This document shows, in pieces, positions 46,003-57,780 of a stretch of 64,000 nucleotides of DNA. A program made the translations under genes and the position numbers. The notes beneath the pieces were generated by a model that was not told the DNA's origin, did not search any database, and worked only from the letters and a program-made list of their open reading frames with translations. The first letter of the stretch is position 1; the number at the start of each line of letters is the position of its first letter. Source of the DNA: Nomia melanderi (lineage: Eukaryota > Arthropoda > Insecta > Hymenoptera > Halictidae). The stretch covers positions 3,162,001-3,226,000 of the forward strand of contig NC_135002.1 in NCBI RefSeq assembly GCF_051020985.1, given 5' to 3'.

Positions 46003-46308
46003 AGCGAAACCCTTCCGCCACGGTATCCCATGTTGCCGTCCGTGTTCGGAATTCACCTGGCAATATCGCAGCCTCGCGGACGCCGTAGCAAAAAATTTTC
46101 GCCCCAGCCGGCCCCAGGAAATCGTGGATTAAAGTTTCACAGGACACGGCTGGAATTACTTTCCGGCACGGAGAACGTCTTCGCGAGGCTCCTGCTGAGT
46201 TGCTATTTTTACGTTTCGTATTTGTTCTTCGGTACGAAGGACTGAAGTGGAAAGTGACCTTTCAGCTTCATTGTGACCTGGGGCTGGTATTGTTACTTCG
46301 AGCGAGGA
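46003..46308. other. Non-coding, nothing recognised
   Basis: No supported feature. Confidence 0.3.
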
Positions 46309-46618
46309 ATTAACCCTTCACCAGTTAACTGTGTTTGACGAGTATACACATCTTAAAACTCTTAATGGCGCCAACTTTTTCAACGATGGATTATTTATTT
46401 TCTGAGATAAACATGTAATTCTTCTTATTTTCGTTCACTCGGATTTTGGAAGTTAGAGATTTAAAAATAGTTAATCAAAGTACCTGTCGATATAATCGCA
46501 CCGATCAAAGTCGACGTAAATATATACCAAACAGTGTCTATAACATTCAATACGCGTCAAATCGACGCGCTCCGTAAACCTAGTGTTAATGGAAAATATT
46601 GTCGAGTGCAAAGGGTTG
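46309..46618. mobile_element. TTAA-type element with piggyBac-associated sequence
   Basis: Left end TTAACCCTTCACCAG, right end GAGTGCAAAGGGTTGA. The segment just inside the left end (AACTGTGTTTGACGAGTATA, then ATAAACATGT) recurs at 47428-47525 beside the transposase remnant. Non-coding. Confidence 0.55.
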
Positions 46619-47129
46619 ACTCTTCGTTCCCTCGAACGAGACAGAAGAAAACCGAATGCACAATGACAGACATCGTGTCCCGCTTTGTCCGCGATTCGAA
46701 AGAAGCAAGGTCTCCGACGGATTTTAAAGCGATTGTCGATTCATTCCGGCGGCTTTAATTAATCCCAAGACGTTCGAGGGAGGCGCGCGGCGTATAAAAA
46801 GCTTGATCGCCGTTGGGGAAAATAATAACGTTGTCGGCGGACAAAGCGTGTCGAAAGCCCGGCCGGCGGAAGGGTTGGGGGTTGGTTCGCGGGGCGATTC
46901 GGCCAAGGACAGACGGGGTCAAGTCCTCGGGACGCAACAGATAGCCCGGCCACGCTGGCCGCGCCGCGGTCTCCTTGGCAGCGCCGCGGGAACGAAGAAA
47001 CCCGCTGCTTCGATCTACCGTTCGAATTACTGCGGCAGAGTCCCTGGACTCCCGCGATGCGTCAGTTCAACAGGATTCCCTTCCTTCGGGACGGTTACAG
47101 CCTGCTGACCGGTGCGTTTGTTCGCACTG
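46619..47129. other. Non-coding, CpG-rich
   Basis: CG-rich between 46740 and 47110, with open frames in all phases that resemble no protein. Confidence 0.3.
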
Positions 47130-47425
47130 TTAACACTAATCCTACCGACAATCCACGCGTACCTGTTCCTGCCGCGGCCAGTCAAATGACTGGTCTTTAG
47201 CAAACTTATGACAGATACTAGCAACTTATATTTTTTAATATAGAATGAAGATAATAGCCAGTTTGACAGTATACAAATATAGTTTCTTTTATTCAGAAGT
47301 ATATAATTTACATTTTATTCGTTTTCACCGCATTTTTTACAAACAGGTTTGTCGATTGTACATTTCCCACGCACGTACTTTTTACATTTTAGACAGATTT
47401 CGTTAGCATTTTTCTCGGCAAAATC
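47130..47425 (-). mobile_element. 3' end of a piggyBac-like transposon
   Basis: A TTAA at 47130-47133 is followed by CACTAATCCTACCGAC and an inner palindrome CCAGTCAAATGACTGG. About 110 bases on, the stop codon and C-terminal cysteine-rich domain of a transposase lie on the minus strand (47425 to 47315). Together they form the 3' terminus of a piggyBac-type element: TTAA target, TIR, short UTR, coding end. The rest of the transposase is absent, because sequence to the right belongs to another element. Confidence 0.65.
47315..47425 (-). pseudogene. piggyBac-like transposase C-terminal tail (fragment)
   Basis: Minus-strand frame ending TAA at 47317-47315. It reads A-E-K-N-A-N-E, then the pattern C-x2-C-x6-C-x6-C-x2-C, then G-E-N-E and stop. 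From family knowledge, a cysteine-rich zinc-binding tail directly before the stop is characteristic of piggyBac transposases, where it binds the transposon ends. No DDE catalytic core is present, so this is a relic. Only about 35 residues are preserved. Confidence 0.65.
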
Positions 47426-47427
47426 TG

Positions 47428-47600
47428 TTAACTGTGTTCGACGAGTATACACGTTATCGCAAAGCTTGACGCGATACTAATTCTTTCAGCGAATTCTTTA
47501 TTTTCTCACATAAACATGTGATTATTTTTTGTTTCGCTTCGATCTTTCATTGAAATATACTCTAGGTGAAAGGAAATAATGAAGCGTATACTCGTCTAAC
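47428..47600. mobile_element. Fragment related to the 46309 element
   Basis: Begins TTAACTGTGTTCGACGAGTA and keeps TTTATTTTCTCACATAAACA, matching the left part of 46309-46618. It abuts the transposase tail directly. Confidence 0.5.
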
Positions 47601-47704
47601 GCAGAGGATCTACAATATATTTTAAGGAAGAATGACAAAAGAGATTTAATGGAATGAAGTTTTTCGATTCGCTCGAGATATTCGCACTGAATTTATAAGA
47701 CATA

Positions 47705-47817
47705 TCTCGACTAAGGTTCTGAACAACTGCTTCGAAATTGTGAGAACATTGTTATAATGAACTATTAAAACTACTTCTCACAATTTCGAAGCAGTTGTTT
47801 AGGACGTTGGTCGAGAA
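47705..47817. repeat. Long foldback: 26 bp near-perfect stem, ~40 bp with extension
   Basis: Arms 47721-47746 (GAACAACTGCTTCGAAATTG onward) and 47775-47800 are complementary at 25 of 26 positions around a 28-base AT-rich loop. Pairing extends imperfectly outward to TCTCGACTAA on the left and TTGGTCGAGA on the right. It could be a young foldback MITE or a small-RNA precursor hairpin. No coding sequence. Confidence 0.7.
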
Positions 47818-48235
47818 TATCTTAGAACTCGTAACGTTTATCGCATAATCGAGAAGCTGAACGGAAAATAGGATGCAGAGTGATAAAGTATGATATATCC
47901 GGTGATCAGTAAGGATTTTGAATATGTAATCTCGATGATCTATTCCTATACGGTCTTGATAACGTTGCGGGTGACACGAAAATGGTAATGCGGCGCTGGC
48001 GGCCCAGAAAATCGGGCCACGAAAATGCATCGAACGTCAAGTCTATTAAAGTCCGGCAAAAAAACGGACGTTACCCATGCCACGCCATTTATTAACCGCG
48101 AAATACTGTATAAATACAAAACCTGCCTCCGCTATTAAAAGTTATTGCGAAAATACGGAAACCTTTCAAGCCGAAATTCCCACTGCAATGTGAACTCGAA
48201 AAGAGTTTTTAGAAAAGAATATTTCCCGATATCAT
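47818..48235. other. Non-coding, nothing recognised
   Basis: A 92-residue minus-strand open frame overlaps the foldback and is taken as fortuitous. Confidence 0.3.
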
Positions 48236-48540
48236 GAACAGTAACAATCCGAACCTCAAATAATATCTCGCGGTATTCTAAATAACATTTCACAATGTTA
48301 CAAATACCAATCCAAATTTCAAATAATAATCAAAATATCTCACAATATCGTAAATAATATCTAAAAGTATCACAAGTGAAAATAATCTACGCTTCAAATA
48401 ATAATATTCAAAAAATAATATCCTACACGATAACAATATCTCACAATATTATAAATAATATCTCAAGATATCACAAGTATAAATCTTAACTTCAAACAAC
48501 AATATTCCCAATGTCATAAACAACAACATCTTAAATCCCA
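48236..48540. repeat. AT-rich degenerate repeat region
   Basis: Repeated words such as CAATATCGTAAATAATATCT and ATCTCACAATATTATAAATA occur without a fixed period. It grades into the tandem array to the right. Confidence 0.5.
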
Positions 48541-49010
48541 CAAAAAGCTTCTCAATATTCAAAAACAAATCATACAATCTCTATTCTAATCTGTAATTCC
48601 CGATTTTCCTTATCGAGGTCAATAATGCAATCCCATTACCATTTGATCGCTCGATCATGGATCATTGATATAATTGATGATTCAACAACATCCCAATATC
48701 ATCAACAACATCTCAAATCCCACAGAAAGCTTCTCAACATTCAAAAACATACAATCTCTACTCTAATCTGTAATTCCCGATTTTCCTTATCGAGGTCAAT
48801 AATGCAATTCAATTACCATTCGATCGCTCGATCGTGGATCATTGAACAATATTACCAATATCATAAACAACATCTCAAATCCCACAGAAAGCTTCTCAAT
48901 ATTCAAAAACAGATCACAATCTCTATTCTAATCTCGAATTCCCGATTTTCCTCATCGAGGTCAATAATGCAATCCAATTACCATTCGATCGTTCGATCGT
49001 GGATCATTGA
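48541..49010. repeat. Tandem repeat, ~165-177 bp unit, three copies
   Basis: The segment CGAGGTCAATAATGCAAT places copies at 48614, 48791 and about 48956 (177 and 165 bp apart). Each contains AAGCTTCTCAA, CATTCGATCG or a variant, and GTGGATCATTGAT or a variant. An open frame of 141 codons across the array is a by-product of the repeat and not a gene. Confidence 0.75.
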
Positions 49011-51170
49011 TCACGAGCAGGATCGCGTAGAGCACGACAGATGTCGCTGACAGTGCGTTGACAGTGGCACGCTGAGAAATCCGCTCGCTTTTGCCGCGGG
49101 CAGAGAAAGCTCGTCGGCGGAGCGGGCCTCGAAGGCTCCAGCTGATAGCCGCCTCTTCTTCTTCTTCTCCTCCTTTTCCTTTCACCGCGGCGCCATATGT
49201 CACGATTTCCAATGGGGCTCGTGCCTCGCGGCCTGATAACGATCGAGACCGTTCCGAAGCACCGCCATGGAAATTCACAGCTTCGCTCGCCGCTCCTCTT
49301 CCCTCCTCCTCCTCCGTCGAGCGGAAGCGTTTTTGAATCTCCCGCGGGAACAATCGGCGCCGGTTTCTTTTAGAAAGCATCGAAATTCACCGGAAGACGC
49401 TCGGCTCTTTCAGAAATACGCGTTAATCAGCGAACGCCAATCGCGGGAAGGGAACGAGAACGAACTCTTGGAAACTGTGAGAGCCTCGCGATTCGAGAAG
49501 TCGAACGCTCTTCGGTTGGCAATTATTTTAAATTGTCTGGTCGGATGCGAGAGCCGCGTCGCTCGGATCCGTTCGTTGATCGGGGACGATGATTGTCGAA
49601 GAAACTGGAGTGACTCGGACGTATAAATCACGAACAATCAGATTTCCGCGGATGCGCGTTCAGCGGTGGTTTTCATTAGTTCATAAGTGGTACGCGATTA
49701 ATTCGATCGGCTCGCCGTCTGCGACCCGTGAGAGATTTCTACGAGGAATTTCTCTGTTCCACAAAGTATCGCATTAAGACCAGACAGCGTGGATTATGCA
49801 AATTCGCCTCGTGTATCATGGAAATTTATGCAAACCTGCAATTACGTACAGCCGCGCGCAAAAAAGAATGTTACAGGAATAGTCATTTCTCTGGATTCCG
49901 AAGACAAACCGCGCGATTCATCTCGTTTACCTTAACCCAAAAATGCACTTCCGCGGTGCGCTAATAAATGCGCATTTCTATGCGCTCGCCGTGCGATCAT
50001 TCGCTTTTCCTGCTTCGACGGTGACGCGTCGAACTCGTTAACGCGCGAAGCATCTCTAACTCTTATCTCTATCAAACTCTAAGACACTTTCATCCGCTAT
50101 CTATTGTGCGTCAATCTTGACACGTTAAAATTATCAATCACGAAATTAATTAACGAATACAATAAATATCCCTTGAATTTCCATCTTAATCGATTAAACT
50201 CGAGGAACATTTTATTCGCAAAGATCCGTCGCGCATCAATTCACGCATTAGATTCATCAGAAAATATCATCAGAAATGAATATCTCTTCGATATTATTGC
50301 AATTTCGCAAACATTTCTATGTTATAAATAATGCTATCCATTGCGGTGACATTCAGTTCATGAACGTGCAACGATAATAATCCAATTCAGTCGAATGATT
50401 TAATATCGTATTTTTTCCATTTTGTGTATTTTAATCTAAGAATCTAATTTCTCCTACCGATCCGCTGATAGACGATCAATCGCAAGTGTTTACTCAGCGC
50501 GCGTGTCGCGAGTTGCTACGAAACAGGAAGATCTCGGCCAATTAAATTAATACAGTCGCGCGTTGCATTCGGAAGCGTAACCCGTCGGCCGCGCGTTTCG
50601 TTAGAACGAACGCGCGGAGCGGATCGGGACGGAACGCCGCCGTTTAACGGTGCATTTCAGCGGTTGCAACGCGGCGCGCGGTTTTCGTCGCCGCTCGGAA
50701 CGAAACGAAGAAACGATCGCCGGCATTCCAGCCGATCATTCCTTTAAATAGACTGCCGGGTTTCGAAGGATAACGGAGCGTTGCCTGCGCCTTTCCTCGG
50801 CTCTCTTCCTTTCAGCGCGAAGGAGATCCTCCCGCCGCGAGAAATACGAGGCTCGCGGCGCGCTCGCGAAGGACGAGCCGCGAGGATGCTGACCGGAGTC
50901 CTTTCTTTTCGATCGGCGATCACGATCTCGCCGTTAATGGTTCGAGTGAACGGTTGTATCGAGCTGAGAGGCGTTTCATTTGAATCGAATCGCAGGATTA
51001 TCGAAGCTATCGTGGATTATTACGGAATGGAACTTCGCTTCTTAGGGTAGAATTTGTTATTGGTTGAAACGTCGTTTCGAGGTGATTATAGTTTGTTAGA
51101 TTTTGTTGGGTGTGTTGAAAATATTGAGATTTGTTATTGTGTATTGTAGCTTATTAGATTTCATTGAAAA
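49011..51170. other. Long non-coding stretch
   Basis: CpG-rich patches at 49080-49580 and 50500-50900 hold open frames on both strands that match no family. A CTT-rich run is near 49153-49175. Confidence 0.3.
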
Positions 51171-51240
51171 TGTGTTACGAATATTGTCAATATATTAGTA
51201 TATAATAATATAATAATATAATATATTAGTGTTTGAGATT
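51171..51240. repeat. AT-rich (ATA)n low-complexity run
   Basis: Repeated AATATA and TAATATAATA words. Confidence 0.7.
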
Positions 51241-52246
51241 TTGTTACTGAGTAGAATGTTATTGCCGTTTATTACTATCCCAAGTATTACATTTTCATTT
51301 GCAGTTTTAAATCATACATCTGTCGAGGTTCCATAAGCTTGTTTTTATATGGTAACCATAGGATTTTCTGTTAATGAAATTCTTCGAACGGTGCCATGGA
51401 AGCGTTAACTTGTTTCCTGAAACGATTGTATCTCTTATTTTACAAATGTATGAGAATTTACTATGGTCCACAGAGTTCTGTTTTGATCATTCGATCTTTC
51501 GCGCGATACTTAGCACTTAATTAAAGAATTATGAAGTAGAAACGAAACGGTTTATCATATTCTAGACTGCTCTTTCGTCTGCTCATAAATACTAGAAATA
51601 ATTGTGATCTATTTTATATACATCTGATGCTGATATTAAGTATACCAATAAACAATCCACTAATTCCAGCAGGTTTCTTTTAATCAACTAACACTTTTTA
51701 ACATCAAAACATACCTCACTCTTATTTTTCTTCAACGATCGCTTATGCTAATTTATTGATAATATTATATACATTTATTGCATAATACGTCGAAGAATAC
51801 ACCACACTTTCTTTCCGATACTTAATCAGCATATTCTTCCCGCAATATTAACGAGGAGAGTCTCATGTGAAAGGATAATGACGGCGAACACATCATTCGT
51901 AACTGTTACCGCTTCCTCGTGCGATCCATGGATCCCAGCGTCGCGGTAATGGCCTCAGTAGATCATCGAGGGTCGAGGAAGTGCGCGTTACGTTTCCTGT
52001 CTATTGAACCACCGGTGCGCATGATCGAAAGCGTGCTTGTTAAAGCCGGCAGACGGTTTCCCGCGATCTATGGACCGATGATCCTCGATCCCGACCGTCC
52101 TGCGATGCACTTAGAAAGCGATCGACGGTAACGCTGCACGATTTACCGCGGGAATTACCATTTTCGCGAAATATTGCTTCTTCCAACAGATCTGTAACCT
52201 GCTTTTATTTTTTCCCCGTGGAAACTGAAGATGATGGGATAGACAA
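51241..52246. other. Non-coding, nothing recognised
   Basis: The frame at 51919-52131 is open but shows no family features or splice context. Confidence 0.3.
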
Positions 52247-52765
52247 CTGAAGATTACCATTTCTGTTATTTAGAAAACATTGCTTTCTCTGATGTATACA
52301 TGTGTAACTTGTTATCTTTTTTTTTCATACATTAGAAATAATAGAGCAGAGTTGAAAGTTAGCTTCAGTATTTAGGAAACGGAAGTGACAAATAAGGAAA
52401 CTGATGGTTACCGTTTTTACCATCTTCAAGTAATATTGTTCTCTCCAATATACTGCCACTTGCTTTCGTTTCTTCGAAACAAATTACAAATAAATCGGAA
52501 AATCGAAGATTATTTCTGTTATTTAGAAAACACATTGCTTTCCCTTATATATACATGTTCAACTTGTTATCCCTTTTTTTAATACATTAGCAATGCTAGA
52601 GCAGAGTTGAAAATTAGCTTCAGTATTTAGAAAACTGAAGATTTCCATTTTTACCATCTTGAAGTAATATTGTTCTCTCCAATATACAACTCTGCAATTT
52701 TCTTTCGTTTCATCGAAATAAATTACAAATAAATCGGAAAGTCCAAGATTATTTCTGCTACATAG
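52247..52765. repeat. Direct tandem duplication, ~257 bp unit, two copies
   Basis: CTGTTATTTAGAAAAC and GAGCAGAGTTGAAA-TTAGCTT occur in both units; the latter starts at 52344 and 52599. Both units carry ACCATCTT-AAGTAATATTG and ACAAATAAATCGGAAA. A third, short partial copy follows. Confidence 0.75.
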
Positions 52766-55700
52766 AAAATTTATTATTTCCGCGAAGGAATCTCTGATTT
52801 TCGTTGAACCGCTGGACCAAAGATCATCCTCAGCCTCCCTGGATCCAGCAACAGGATTATCGGACACGTACACACGCGATTCCGCCGCGGATCGTCCGCC
52901 ATTCTTCGGTTACGTCTGAAAGGGCAAATTCCTGCGGCTGAATGGACGATAATCCGCGATCCGATCGAGTTGGCGCGCTGTTTCACAAGAAAATTTCGAT
53001 ACGGGAGACCCCGGTGACACGGCTTCTTTCGTAGAACCGATGTACCAATTCGTTCCGATCGGAGGTTGAAGCAAATCGGCCGGCGAGGCAAAAACGCGGC
53101 GTGCCTGATTTCACTTTTTTTCGGCCGAGATACTCCGTCGCCGGTTCTCGGTAAACGTAACGGCGACCGTGGCGGATTGTCCGTTGCATCGGTTACGAGG
53201 ACTTTAACATTGATCCTCTAAATTAGAATCGCCGCTGTGGCCTGGGCGTCGTGTCGGCCTTATTATTACACTACCGCGGCTATTATAATCCCCCATTGCA
53301 CGTAGAAATCGATTGAACGTATTTTTATCTGTGGTGACATCAACTTTGCAGTTCGTCTGTTATCGAAATACTGTTTAGAGAGTACGAAGCGTAGTATTAA
53401 CAATTTTCAACACGATTCTCGCAATGGATCTAAATATTAGAATAATATTAGGTATAATTAAACAACTCCTAATGATTTCGGTACCACTTTTCTTATCTTT
53501 TTTTGATTCTATCAGTCGAGCCACATTATTTTCAATAAACCCTTCACAATATTGTAGGAGAAAGATTTTATTAACAGTTTAATTATTTCTTGACAACTCA
53601 CAATAGAACTAAATCAAACAACGCACACCCTATTTACACACTCAGATGCTCTTGTCTCACTCACACACTTTCCAGAACATTCTTTCATTACTCATTAACT
53701 TCACATGTATTTGGAACATTCTAGATTCATAAAAAAACGAACATTATTAACATACAGAGAAAATCAATATAATCTAGAACATTCCAATGCTTTGACATTC
53801 ATTCAAAACGCGCTCAGTCGCGTCATTCATCTATTGCACGCACATTCATCAATATATCTATTCACACAAATACATCCATCCCCACAATATTCCATATTCT
53901 CCTACGTCTTTTCGTTACGAAATCTCCATCCAATGAAGAAAATCACAAATCTCACATTACTTACTTTCAGCTTCAGTTAATCGATAAACGGAGTGAACTC
54001 GGTCGTCGTCGGCCAGCTTTCATATCCGAAATCGAATCGTATGAATAATTGAACGATTCAAATATTGTCAGATACGAGGTTTCCTTTCCCTGGTATTTAA
54101 GATTTCCATATATAATTCAATGTTCGACGGGCAGAGTTTCCGAAGGTTCGAGGTTCTCCGCGAAGAGTTAACGAAGTAGTAAAATTTACAACGATCGAGG
54201 TGCAAGAAAGGTTTCTCTCCTCCGTAAATAGGTTCCTCTAGGTTCGTTGTACGAGAATCGTTACGAAGTGGAATCAGGGGAAGCCTGGGTAAGCCGGCAA
54301 AGGGTAAATACCTGCGGCAGGTCCAGAATGACTTCGCCGAGTCATCAGTTCAGCCTGGTAACCCGTGCGCCGAAAGATCCGCGGGAATCTTGGCATTTAC
54401 CTCTAGCCGCCTGCAGACTTCCTATGAGGATCGTCACTTGCTACGAAATGCCATGCGAGCCCTTCCCCCGCACTGACATTTCGGGGTTGAACGGAGAAAC
54501 CCGGGTAATCGGATTTTCTATTCGCCTCTGGCTTCTCTTTGACTAACGCGCAACAGTAACGTAAAATTCCATCTTATTCGTTCGTAAATATTAATCGTCG
54601 GGGTAAACGTATTTTAGCCGAGTTGCTCGCGAACTGACGTCTGAGAGTTCAACATGGCGTCGATTCTAACCTCTAAAATATAAACTTTATTGAAGAGAAG
54701 TGAATTGAATTTTGGATTCTTCGGTGATCATTCATTTTGAAGGTTAAATAAGTGATTGAGATATTAGAATAATATTGTGATGAAACTTGTTACGTGGAAA
54801 GTTAATTGTGGAATATCTAGCAACGGCCATATTGGATCTTAGGAAATGCATTGTGATATTTGTATATCGACGAATGATAGAATTGTTAACATTTCGTAAT
54901 GTTAAGTTAGAACTAACTCATCGTTTCGTTGGAAGTATTCTCTATTCTCCAGGATAAGAGATTTAAATAACGAAGATTCTTGCAAAACTCGGTCACGAAC
55001 GAAAAAACTTCACGCGAAATAATCAATCGTTTTCTGTCGAAAGATCGTATTAATAGCAGCAGGATCAGGTTACGAAGAGAGCCGTCGCCACGATAGATCC
55101 TACGATTGCAACTCTGTTGCGGACCGGCTCGACGAATGCAGTTCGTTTCACTTTCGACTGGATGGCAAATGCGTTTACGTCCCCGATTCGACGGAAAACT
55201 TTATTTTCTCTCTTACATAAACTTGCGACATCTCTTTCCCCCGTGTTTTCCGCCTTCCCCTCTTCTACTAGACGTTTCCCTCGTCAATAACGATTCCCCT
55301 CGGAAGACAGTGGACGCGATCGATGGACAATCAACGATGCCAATCTTGCTTCGTCTTCCTCGCTTTTCTTTCCTCGCGGAACAATACGACCGCGTTCGTT
55401 TTTTTTTTAATAAACGTCCAGCTTATCTGCTATTTTAATCTCCGCGGCAGTAGCGCCGTCGTAAACGACGCTGTTCCATCGTCGAAGCTGCGCTCGTAAA
55501 CGATCCATCGATCCGCGCCGGTTTTACGGTGTCGAGGGGGCTGCGAAGACACGGCCGCGCGGAATTATTGCGCGATCGCGGGCGAATCGCGGCTGTGAAC
55601 GGCGACCTGGAACTTTCGACTCGTAAAATTTCGAAGAAAGTTATGGGGTCGCTGGAGGGTGGCCGAACGGCTGGGGCTGCGGCAACGTTACCGCGCGTGC

Positions 55701-56070
55701 GGCCGTTTTATTCGTCGCAACGTCGCCGGGGGAGGATGTTGCGGGGTCCGCGATTTATTCGATGCTCGTGTTACAGTTTTGATACCGCCGTTTCGACGGT
55801 GGGAAGACGACATCGTTGCAATCTCGGTTTACGAGAACCGGGGCGTCGGCGGGCGTGTAGACTTCCACTTTCGTGGATAATCGTCTGGAATGTGGAGCTA
55901 AGTGGGATTTCATTCTCTGTAGTAATGTTTCCTGATGATAAAACAGTAATGAGAGGCGCAGTAAACCGTGTTAGCGGCATTGTTTGGGATTCAGTGTCTT
56001 TTGGGAAGTTTCTTGGGAAATGTATGGAAATTTGCGTTTAGTGAGATACGTTTTCGAGTGGCGATGTAAA
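52766..56070. other. Long non-coding stretch
   Basis: No splice-supported coding exon, RNA gene or clear transposon seen. Simple CA/TCAC-like sequence lies near 53620-53700. CpG-rich patches at 52840-53200 and 55430-55860 have open frames without recognisable motifs. Confidence 0.3.
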
Positions 56071-56283
56071 TTAACCCTTTGCGCTCGGAAGTTTTTCACT
56101 AGAAATATTTCAAGATTTCCTAATGGGATAAAGACAACAACATCGAGGAACGAAGCTATTTTATTTCAATATTTCTCAAATTGATGCATTATACAGGGTA
56201 TAATATTAAATAACAAATTTCATAGTTTTACTGTATGAAATCAAGTGGTGAGTTGGAGCCACCTCTCGAGTGCAAAGGGTTAA
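56071..56283. mobile_element. TTAA-bounded MITE, family A (inverted copy)
   Basis: Intact TTAA at both ends: TTAACCCTTTGCGCTCGGA on the left, CTCGAGTGCAAAGGGTTAA on the right. Same orientation as 28491-28735. 213 bp. Confidence 0.75.
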
Positions 56284-56789
56284 AGAATAGGGATGTAGAG
56301 GATCTTTAGTGCTACATGCTTTATGCTTTAAGGATATTTGATCTCCGCAATAATCTAGCAGGAATACTCGCTATTAGTAGACAAGGTTCGCTCGTTTCTA
56401 GCAAGTAGACAAGAATCGCAATAAAATAGAAAGTCCGGTTATTCGGTATTAACGTATTAACGCCATTAAAAGCAAAGTTTCCTTCAACTTACCTGCAAGG
56501 TACACTTGGGAAACTCGATTTCGCACAACGATCGTAAACGTTGCCAATCTCACAGAAAGCAACAGAATATCCCGGCTACACTCCACCACCGGTTTCTCAC
56601 CGTATAAAACGCAATTAAATCTAATTATACTGTCCTTAAATCCACTTGTTTCTCGAGTTTAGGCCGCATAGAATGTCCTTGCGCCATCTATACCTAAACG
56701 ATTCTTTTCACCTAATAGCAACAAATTTCCAGAAATCAAATCCTACAATCCTCAACGCCAATCGAAATTCTCCCAAATGAGTCCCAAAA
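56284..56789. other. Non-coding, nothing recognised
   Basis: Becomes C-rich and G-poor from about 56690 towards the promoter of the next gene. Confidence 0.3.
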
Positions 56790-57160
56790 ATCTCGATACC
56801 GATCCCTTCAACCACCTACGCCACGAATCCTAAATCGTCTGTTACATCATTCACACCATTCTATTCACAGGCAAATCGCAAAAAATCTCCAAAAACGACA
56901 CTCCCTCGGTGCCCAGAGCCAATTCAACTTACTCATCCCAATTGTTACTAGTCCTAATCCCTACTCCGATCAGTCCAGCTCCTACGCTACTGCACGAATC
57001 CTAAATTGCCTGTTACATCGTCTACACCATTCTATTCACTGGCAAATCGCAAAAAATCTCCAAAAACGACACTCCCTCGATGCCCAGTGTCAATTCAACT
57101 CGTCCCAATTTTTACCAGTCCCAATCCCTGCGCCGATCAGTGCAGCTCCTACGCCACTGC
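56790..57160. repeat. 171 bp direct tandem duplication, two copies, G-poor
   Basis: CGAATCCTAAAT starts at 56824 and 56995. Both copies carry CACCATTCTATTCAC, GGCAAATCGCAAAAAATC and AACGACACTCCCTCG. The unit lies immediately upstream of the chitin deacetylase promoter. Confidence 0.8.
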
Positions 57161-57309
57161 CGGCAAGATCGAGCCGGTAGCACCTGAATCAGCGGAGACA
57201 CCGTAGGCACAGACATCGCGCGCGCCGCGTTCGAAAGACGCGAGAAAAGGGGCAGAGGGAGCCGGACGGGAGAGAGCGCGGGGTCCCGGTGGGCCAGTGG
57301 TGGTGGAAA

Positions 57310-57344
57310 TATAAAGCCCGGCGAGTGGCGGGCCTCAGTCAGTC
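57310..57344 (+). promoter_or_regulatory. TATA box and doubled initiator of the chitin deacetylase gene
   Basis: TATAAA at 57310-57315 is followed by TCAGTCAGTC at 57335-57344, two overlapping arthropod initiators. The A of the second (57341) is 31 bases from the TATA start, the usual spacing. Predicted 5' UTR is about 57341-57728, with the first ATG at the start codon. Confidence 0.65.
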
Positions 57345-57728
57345 CGTGAGCGGTACCCTACACCTTCAAGGTCCGTGTCCTTGAAGATCGCGACACGTCG
57401 CTCGAAAAAAAAAGCTTCGCCCGAAGGGAAACCGAAGAGGATCCCCGTCGCACGGCGCCCGCGAGCGCTGAGACATCGGCCCAGTAATTCACGAGATACT
57501 TCCACCGGAAGTGATTGTGCCCTGACGGTAACCTCGTGGCTCTGATCCGAGGAACCTTCCCTCCGTGCTCCCCGTTGCTCTCTCTTCTCTTCCCCTCTCG
57601 GAGCTGCTCGCGGCAGGTGTGACCGAGGAGAAACCGTGGATACGGGGCGGTGATCACGTGAGAACGTGCCACGGGACGGGAAACGCGTCCATCGGGAAAC
57701 GAGGGTAGCTACGCGCCGCCGACCGAGG

Positions 57729-57780
57729 ATGACGAGGTCCTCGCTGGTGCTGCTGTTCCTAGCAGCGATCGTTCTTGCCG
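57729..57780 (+). CDS. verm: Chitin deacetylase signal-peptide exon
   Basis: First ATG after the predicted start of transcription, with A at -3. It encodes 17 residues forming a hydrophobic signal peptide ending V-L-A, plus one base. Donor GCCG|GTGAGT. Confidence 0.85.
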
